Source of the DNA: Symsagittifera roscoffensis
Taxonomy: Eukaryota > Xenacoelomorpha > Acoela > Convolutidae
DNA: 64,000 nt
Assembly: GCF_963678635.1 (NCBI RefSeq)
Contig: NC_087063.1
Location: 68,364,727-68,428,726, forward strand
Reading direction: 5' to 3'
Shown here piece by piece: positions 57,081 to 64,000 of this stretch (position 1 is the stretch's first letter; each line of letters starts with the position of its first letter). Under the pieces are notes generated by a model that saw only the letters and a program-made list of their open reading frames with translations, did not search any database and was not told the DNA's origin. The translations under genes were made by a program, and so were the position numbers.

Positions 57081-58249
57081 ACAAGAGTAGAGCTGTCCCA
57101 TCTAAAACAGAGACGAGAGCATTCCCACGAACTGGATTGTTGTGACTGGAGTACTATTATTAACTGGACCAGAGTGAACCTTCGGTGGAAAGGTGGACAG
57201 CTAGAGTGTCCCAATGGTTCACGAGAACTTACAGTCTAGAGTAAAAACTTGTTCTTATTATTAAAACTGACTAACGTTAAACTCATTTTAGTTACTTTAT
57301 TAATTCTTGAGTTGCTTACCGACTTATTTACTTCCTGGTTCTTGAGCGTGCTACAATGTGAGTACTTAATTTAAATTCCTAGAGTGTGTTTTATAATGGT
57401 TATGTTGAGGTAAGGCGAGTTTTAGGTTGATCCATCTGAAATGGATCAAAGTCCCACTGTCTAATAAAAAGTAACTTAACGGATTGTTCCAACCCGGTTT
57501 TTAACGGCGTTCATGTATTTTGGGTATCTAGAGACCTAAATATGGGGACGTTTCTAATTCTAGAGTGGGGGGATATTTTAGTAGTAGCCTTTAAGCTGTA
57601 ACGGGTCGTAGTCTCATGTCACAAACGAACCGAACTGGCTCCGACCGTTCTTGAGGTAGAAAAACACAAGAGATGGTGTCCCTGACCCTTGAGCCAGTGG
57701 TTATAGGGCCTATTTTTCTTAAGCCTCATGTGTGACTGCAGTAGACGAATGTTACATAGTGTTTTTATGGCGCTCCTGGGTGTTTACGACATCAAGACTA
57801 CGGAGTGGAACCCACTTGAGACAGCTTCGGGCTGAATGCCCATTCTAGAGTACCGTCGGTACGGTTCGACAGGAACGTGCAAACCTTCCGGTTGAACCGT
57901 GATAGCTTTTTAAGAAAACTCGAGAAAATTTCCTGGTACGCTTTCCGAACGAGGCTTAGCTAACCGAGTAAAGGGGGGCAACTAGGGGGACAAAAACACG
58001 AGCAAAAAGACAAAAAGCAAAACAAAATCCAAAAAAGAATAGAAAAAGGAACAAAAACCATAAAACGAAAAAAGACAGTGACTTTGACACCAGATTAGTT
58101 GGATCAAACCTTTATATTAATTAAATAGTATACCCATACTGTTTTACAAGTTCGATCGTTTCGATCAACCTAGCAATTTAAACCAGTAAACTGAATAAAG
58201 TGCCCGAAGTGGGGCGTTGTCAAGGGTTTTCAAATAGCTTGGAACTTAG
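57081..58249. other. Non-coding leader or LTR-like region
   Basis: No gene. TGTTGTGACTGG at about 57,138 resembles the LTR start of the other family, and the following 215 bp end in GCTACA, but no primer site follows. TATA-like sequence occurs at about 58,110, AATAAA at about 58,194 and a G-rich run at about 57,564. LTR borders of the right-hand element could not be fixed. Confidence 0.35.
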
Positions 58250-58444
58250 CTGGACCAATAGGAGACTTGACTGGAAGAGGTGACCAGCCGAGTGGGAAAG
58301 TGGTTCAGGGACACTTGAGCTGAACCAATAGGAGACTTGACTGGAAGAGGTGACCAGCCGAGTGGGAAAGTGGTTCAGGGACACTTGAGCTGAACCAATA
58401 GGAGACTGGACTGGAACAGGTGACCAGTCGAGTGGGAAAGCAGC
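58250..58444 (+). repeat. 70-bp tandem repeat, nearly three copies
   Basis: Units start at 58,250, 58,320 and 58,390 with CTGGACCAATAGGAGAC or CTGAACCAATAGGAGAC. Units 1 and 2 are almost identical; the third diverges after about 50 bp. Each includes CCAAT. Confidence 0.9.
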
Positions 58445-59290
58445 CAAGAAGGATTTGGCAATTCTCGAGTTCTCAAGTTGGGCAGAACGGGTATCGTTAA
58501 AATCCACATTACATTATAGGAGATAAGTGTAAAATAGGATAAGCGACATCCCCCGGTTTTGAGGAACGTTTTTACTTGAGCAGGCCTGGAGACAGGTCTA
58601 CGGTTTTCTCTTGAGAGGTTTAGCACCCGGCGCTTAAGGTAATTTTAGGCTTAAGAAGGGGGGCTAAAAAGGGGGGAGGTTAGAAGGGGGGCTGGTTAAG
58701 TTAGAGGTTGGCGGTTGTAAATTGTAAAAAGGGGGAAATTAGAGTAACTAATTAGTCGACATCGTTGACTTAGTTACATTAGAAATTAACACGCGTTGGT
58801 AATATTAGGTGGATATCGAAATTTGAACTCGAGTTAAGGAAGGTACCCTGGTCGGATTGGTAGGGGGGAAGGGACATAGACAGTTTTTGTAATACCCCAT
58901 AAGATCGCTAGCAGGGGGGAAGGAAACGCGTGGCAATTAGGTACAAGACATTTTTTTTGGATAGAAGGTAGACATTTGTCACCTTTGAATTTTAGGTGGG
59001 CTCATCTTTCTGTTTTTGTTGTTTTTCTTGCTTAGATTTTTGTTGCATTTTGGTGAGGATTTGTGTTAAAATTTTGTACGAACAGGTGATCACAAGATAC
59101 CTGCGCACAGGTTTTGGTCTCAAGTTACTTGGAACATTGAAATAGGGGTAGCCAAAAAGAGAAATAAGAAAAAGGGGGGTCAGCATTTGGTTTTTAAGAG
59201 AGGATTTTGGGAAAATTTTACTAGAGCTTGAGTGGTGGTACAAGGTACGGCGAATCAAGAAGTCCCCATAACGAAGAGGGAAGAAGTCCC
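58445..59290. other. Non-coding, G-run-rich sequence
   Basis: Several GGGGGG runs between 58,650 and 58,925 on the plus strand. No gene seen. Presumed leader of the right-hand element. Confidence 0.4.
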
Positions 59291-59309
59291 ACCACCCAGA
59301 CACTTGTCA

Positions 59310-60085
59310 ACAGTCTTGGGACAGTGCCGAAGAAGTCTTAGGACAGAGCAGTCTGGGGACAGTCTTGGGACAGTACGGTCTTGGGACAGTGGTCTTGGGA
59401 CAGGGTCTTGGGACAAGGGTCTTGGGACAGGGTCTTGGGACAAGGTCTTGGGACAGGGTCTTGGGACAAGGGTCTTGGGACAGGGTCTTGGGACAAGGTC
59501 TTGGGACAGGGTCTTGGGACAAGGTCTTGGGACAGGGTCTTGGGACAAGGTCTTGGGGCAAGGGTCTTGGGACAAGGTCTTGGGACAGGGTCTTGGGACA
59601 GGGTCTTGGGACAAGGGTCTTGGGACAGGGTCTTGGGACAAGGTCTTGGGACAGGGTCTTGGGACAGGGTCTTGGGACAAGGTCTTGGGACGGGGCCTTG
59701 GGACAAGGTCTTGGGACGAGGTCTTGGGACAAGGGTCTTGGGACAGGGTCTTGGGACAGGGTCTTGGGACAGGGTCTTGGGACACTAGTCTTGGGACAGT
59801 AGTCTTGGGACAGTAGTCTTGGGACACTAGTCTTGGGACACTAGTCTTGGGACACTAATCTTGGGACAGTAGTCTTGGGACAGTAGTCTTGGGACACTAG
59901 CCTTGGGACAGTAGTCTTGGGACAGTAGTCTTGGGACACTAGCCTTGGGACAGTAGTCTTGGACAAGAGTCTTGTGACACGGCCGGAAAGTACTGGGACG
60001 GTACCGAACAGTCTTGGGACAGGAGAAAGAAGCCTGGGACGGTACAAAGAAGAGTAGGGACGGCAATTGGAAGTCTTGGGACAGT
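59310..60085 (+). repeat. Minisatellite with GTCTTGGGACA core
   Basis: More than 45 copies of an 11-bp core GTCTTGGGACA joined by 1-4 bases (AG, AAG, GTA, CTA). The left part uses G/A linkers; the right part from about 59,780 uses GTA or CTA linkers. It then fades into scattered copies to 60,085. The stretch is open in several frames on both strands only because the repeat lacks stops. Confidence 0.95.
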
Positions 60086-60332
60086 GTAAAAATTGAAGTA
60101 AAATTACAAGAAGTGTTTTAAGACAGAATTAAGATAGAACAAGACTAATTGGAACCAGGTACGGTTGAGACCACAAATAAGGAAAGTTTCTCGAAAAGTT
60201 AATAAAGAGAACTGAAACAAGGTTTTCGCCACGTTGTATATATTTTTTTCTTCCTTCCCGAAAGATTTTATTCTTAGAATAGGATTGTGTATATAGTAAA
60301 ATTGTAAATAAAAGCAATTGTAAATAGAAATA

Positions 60333-61157
60333 ATGAGGCGGAGCAGGATACCGGTAGCTGAAAAAAGACCTACCAAAGCAAAGTATAATTCGTCGCTACG
60401 CAAAACAACATCAATGGGCCCAAAGATAACAAAGAAGAACTTTTCAGTTAACATGGTCAGCACAAGGAGTACAGCGGAGAACAGAGCAAGAGAGGGCATG
60501 GAAGGGGAACGAGTAGAACCCACCATCGAGATTGATCTAGAGACACCTGATCAAAGTGTTGATGAAACAAGGAAAATAGCGACGGAGTCAACTCCAATGC
60601 CCAATGCAGAAGAACCAAACTCGAAACCCATAGAATTCTCACCAATAGACAACGTGGAAGATGCAATAGGCAACACCGAAGAAACGGTGAAAGAAGACTC
60701 TCAAGTAAAAAAGACATCTTTTACAGAAAGGTTGGCGATGATGGTCGGAATAAAAACGAAAGAGAATGTGACTGAAGAACCAAAAGCTGAAAGAGCACGA
60801 ACATTTGGAACAGTGAGCACGAAGACGACAGAAGCCAATCCGAGAGAGGGACAAACTAGAGCAGAAGCGACGGCCGAAGAAAAACCGACGGCTGACCATG
60901 AAGAGGCTACTCTTGAGCTAGGTGACTTGATGGCGAAACTGAATCAGATCGACAAAAAGCTGAAGCACAGCGAAGAGGACAGAGAAGTGATAAGAAAAGA
61001 ATTAAGATACAACAAAAACGAGTATCTGGATAGTTATTTTAACCTGGCCAAGGCAACAGAAGAGAGACTCAAGGAAATGTCAGATAATGTAGAAACCACC
61101 AATGAAGAACGAGATAAGAACATCAAAAAAGATTTGCAACAGTTAAAAAACCGATAA
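60333..61157 (+). CDS. N-terminal part of a Gag polyprotein, ended by one TAA
   Basis: 274 codons from ATG 60,333. Basic start, then a Glu/Thr-rich low-complexity region, then a coiled coil at residues about 200-274 (LDYL-like heptads: MAKLNQIDKKLKHSEEDREV). The TAA at 61,155 is followed in the same frame by more coiled coil and the rest of Gag, so I read it as a nonsense mutation or sequencing error inside one long gene. The alternative, a separate upstream ORF, is less likely because the heptads continue across it. Confidence 0.6.
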   Translation: MRRSRIPVAEKRPTKAKYNSSLRKTTSMGPKITKKNFSVNMVSTRSTAENRAREGMEGERVEPTIEIDLETPDQSVDETRKIATESTPMPNAEEPNSKPIEFSPIDNVEDAIGNTEETVKEDSQVKKTSFTERLAMMVGIKTKENVTEEPKAERARTFGTVSTKTTEANPREGQTRAEATAEEKPTADHEEATLELGDLMAKLNQIDKKLKHSEEDREVIRKELRYNKNEYLDSYFNLAKATEERLKEMSDNVETTNEERDKNIKKDLQQLKNR

Positions 61158-64000
61158 GATGATGTCAACAGCCAATTAGGTAGCCTGGAAAAGAGAATGG
61201 ACACAATGAGAAAAAATCAGGCCGAAAGTTCGTGTGCAATACAGGCGAAATTGGATGCAATCTTGAGTAATTCTACCTCACAAGAAAGACCGGCAGCGGA
61301 TCGCGCGCAAGGCACCAGAGTTGACTTTGTGGAACCACAAAGGAACAAACGGCAATCGACACCGTTGCCCTTAACCCGGGATACGGTGAGCATAGCACCA
61401 ACAGCTGCTAAAACAATCATGAAGAATGGAATGTCAAGTACAACGACTGGTCCGGGGGACTCAACAGCTAACAGCAACGCAGGTCCGGATGCTATGACAT
61501 GGGCAAACACTTGGGAGATGATGAACGGGACTCTAGAGGCCTTCGCCACGAGGAACACTAACTCGAGCGATAGGAGAGATGGGAAATCAAGAAAAACATT
61601 CAAGAAGCCAAAAGAATTCAAAGACGACTCAGATGGATGCATTGACACGTGGGTGGAAGTGATGAGATTACATCTAGAGCAAGACAACTTGAACGATGAA
61701 AGACAAGCATGCACAGCCATACTCAGCAATTTAGAAGGCACAGCATTAAAATGCGTGGTTGCGAAGAAAGAAGAAGAACGCGATACCGCGGACAAGATCT
61801 TCGAGATATTGCTGAATCGATTCGGGTCAGGCATGAAGGGTCACCAAGCGATGATGCGATTTGAACAGAGAAGGCAGAGGGACGACGAGTCAATAGATCG
61901 GTTCCTAGATGATCTCGAGAGCTTGAGAAGAAGGAGTGACCCAGAGGAGTCGACAAACAGAAGAAACTTTAGCATTGCCTCGAAGTTCATTGATGGGGTA
62001 AAAAGTGACGACTTAAGGACAATGTTAGCAACATACTACACATTGTCGAAAGACAGCGCACCAACCCTAGAAGAAATGAGACAGAAATCAAGGGAATACA
62101 TGCTGATGAAACCCAAGAAATACTCGTATTCAGAAAACAGGAACACGCAAGGGGGAAGTCAACCGCAGAGGTCGTCATGGTACAAACCTAGAGATGACAT
62201 GGACAAGCGCAGATCATGCGCGAACTGCGGGTCGGCGGATCACCACATGGCTGACTGCACAACATACAAACAAGGCATGAAGAGTCTAGGATATGCACCA
62301 GATGAGGAGGACATGAGCCAGATGGAGGAACACGAGTACTATAGTGGCTTAATCATCAAGATAGGCGCAAGATGCTTCTTCTGTAACCAGGAGGGGCACT
62401 TCCGAATGGACTGTCCCTTGTTCTGGGAAGCGGTCAAGGACCAGAGTCACCCTAAACATAAGTTGGCATTAGCGGCGGTGCAGAATCAGCGGAACAGGCA
62501 AAACGAATTTGAATCGAGGAACTTAGGAGCACCAAACACGGAATTGCCGACGAAGACAGTGAAAGCTGTATCACACGTTAATGATGCCATAGAATCCGCG
62601 GCAGGGAACTCTCTAGAGATAAATTATGAGAAAGCGACGACGGAAGCAATTGCCAAAGTGAAACAGGATCTGGCTGCGAAAGAAATAGAGCAACGACTAA
62701 AGCTGGAGATAGAAAGACAGAATTTTAACGAAGCATTAACCGGATCGAAACAAATACCAGAGGCTGTACCAGGCTCAACGAAGACAGGGAATTGTAACAC
62801 TGTAAAAATGATTACGGGAAAGCCATTCGGCATATCGAGAATCGGGGCTAGAATAATGTCGATAATCACAGTGGGCGGCCACGAGGTAACCAGAAACCTG
62901 GGCGAGCCGAGCGACCAGACGATAATGCATATTGATGTGTACGCAGATTACTTGAGTCGTATAAGCCCACAAACGACTTCTAGAGCGCTGAGAGCACTAC
63001 TCACGAGAGGGGGCAGCAAGTCGGTACGTGTTGATAACAGGTATACTGAAGCTTATGGTCCACACGAGGTGATGCTAAATATAGATGGGATTAACATCTA
63101 TACCAAGACGATGATAACATGTGACGAAGACCTAATTGGACAAATCTACGTAGGGAAAGAAGAATTGAAAGTGAGTTCGATTGGACACTGCGCCATGCTC
63201 GAGGAAGATGCAATGCACATCGGGACGGAGGCGGATGTGACAGGGCACGTGCTGGATATAAGTGGCAAAAAGACTCAGTTGCGTGGGTTGCTTGACACGG
63301 GAACAATCTTGAGCGTTATACCAATCGAAACTTGGGAGAAGATGGGCTTTGACAAAGGTGACTTGATAGACTCGAGAATACGGCTGTCAGCTGCAAACAA
63401 AGGGGCCCTACGGGTGCTGGGCAGGACGCCGATAATAGCCCTCAATTTGGGGGAACGTAACCTGTGGATGAGCTTTATCGTGGTAGAAAACTTAGATGAA
63501 TCTGACCAATTCATTTTGGGCAGAGACTTCATCAGGAATTTCGACGTAACGATTGATTTAAATAACGCAATGTTCAGGATACGGAACCCGGATAGGAGGT
63601 ACGCAATCAAACCGGTAAATTTAATAATGGCAAATGAAAACAAAGCACCGGTATTCTTGAGTAGGAGGGTGAGGCTAAAAGCTAATGAAGCGGCAATCGT
63701 AAGTTTGAGGATGAAAAATTACAATGAACTAAGTGACAACAAGCAAGTGTGCATAGTTCCGAATCCTAATAGTCAAAGTGCTGCTGTTTTAGGAAGATCA
63801 TTTTCGATAACGAAGAGCGGCCTCTGCGTCAGTGTCTTGTTGAATACCCTTGATATACCGATCACGATACAAAGAGGGAGGAAACTGGGATATGCTTTAC
63901 CGGTTAAAACTCGATATGAAACAATTGAGAATTCAAAACAAAATGAAGTTGTTGATTGCCCCAATCACAGGGACAAAATTTGTATCTTGAGACGATTGCA
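61158..64000 (+). CDS. Gag-protease part of an LTR-element polyprotein, runs off the window
   Basis: Open without a stop for 947 codons to the window edge. After the end of the coiled coil comes a gag capsid-like domain (FKDDSDGCIDTWVEVMRLHL to about 62,100). Two CCHC zinc knuckles follow, CANCGSADHHMADC (62,217-62,258) and CFFCNQEGHFRMDC (62,373-62,414), 38 residues apart. A retropepsin has active site LLDTGTILSVIP (63,288-63,323) and FILGRDFIRNFDV (about 63,510-63,548). RT should follow beyond the window. First ATG after the stop is 61,197. Codon use is more GC-rich than the older elements. Gag forms the particle, the knuckles bind RNA and the protease cuts the polyprotein. The intact frame suggests a young element. 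Confidence 0.85.

Noticed and set aside
57138-57352. Possible LTR starting TGTTGTGACTGG and ending GCTACA
   Set aside because: The start resembles the LTR of the 41.9-48.6 kb family, but there is no second copy, no primer site after it and no clear polypurine tract before it; it does not match the 5' LTR at 52,055.
59232-60066. Long ORFs on both strands (Gly-Thr-Trp-Asp-Lys or Pro-Arg-Pro-Cys-Pro-Lys repeats)
   Set aside because: They are open in several frames at once because the minisatellite core has no stop; no start context, splice site or homology.

Overview
The window is eukaryotic, most likely from an invertebrate animal. It is AT-rich and contains a multi-exon, phase-consistent gene with fibronectin type III (FN3) domains, several families of LTR retrotransposons, foldback repeats and minisatellites. 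I see no bacterial operon, rRNA, tRNA or CRISPR array. The species cannot be named from the sequence. Env-carrying Ty3/gypsy elements are known from insects and larvaceans among others, so they do not settle it.

Bases 1-24,000 are the decayed and repeatedly duplicated remains of one env-carrying Ty3/gypsy-like element. Its inferred order is reverse transcriptase - RNase H - integrase - integrase tail - a two-exon gene on the opposite strand - a leader with a CCAAT box - env - an accessory ORF. It was expanded by two nested head-to-tail duplications. The first repeats a block running from mid-RT to the env start (copies A-D, 1-12,466). The second repeats a 1.23 kb block seven times (12,467-21,100): antisense exon, leader and env start. 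The last 1.23 kb unit runs on into the only long env (to 23,114) and the accessory ORF (to 23,915).

Bases 24,000-37,700 are mostly gene-poor AT-rich DNA. They hold two inverted-repeat (foldback) elements near 29.6-30.0 kb, a weak direct repeat at 35.0-35.6 kb, and two blocks (31.5-31.9 and 36.5-36.9 kb) that switch abruptly from C-rich to G-rich on one strand.

Bases 39,282-50,238 hold eight exons of one plus-strand host gene. All splice phases agree over about 548 codons, and the last four exons encode two FN3 domains. Two introns need GC-AG splicing. Intron 5 lies inside the first FN3 domain and contains a 6.69 kb minus-strand LTR element (41,879-48,568) flanked by a perfect 5-bp target-site duplication. 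A related, more decayed copy lies on the plus strand from 52,055 to about 57,080. In both, the gag start codon is formed by the last base of the LTR and the first bases of the tRNA primer-binding site, with no leader.

Bases 57,080-64,000 hold a leader-like region with a 70-bp triplicate and a large minisatellite built on a GTCTTGGGACA core. It is followed by the Gag and protease portion of another LTR-element polyprotein, open from 61,158 to the window end and interrupted only by one TAA at 61,155.
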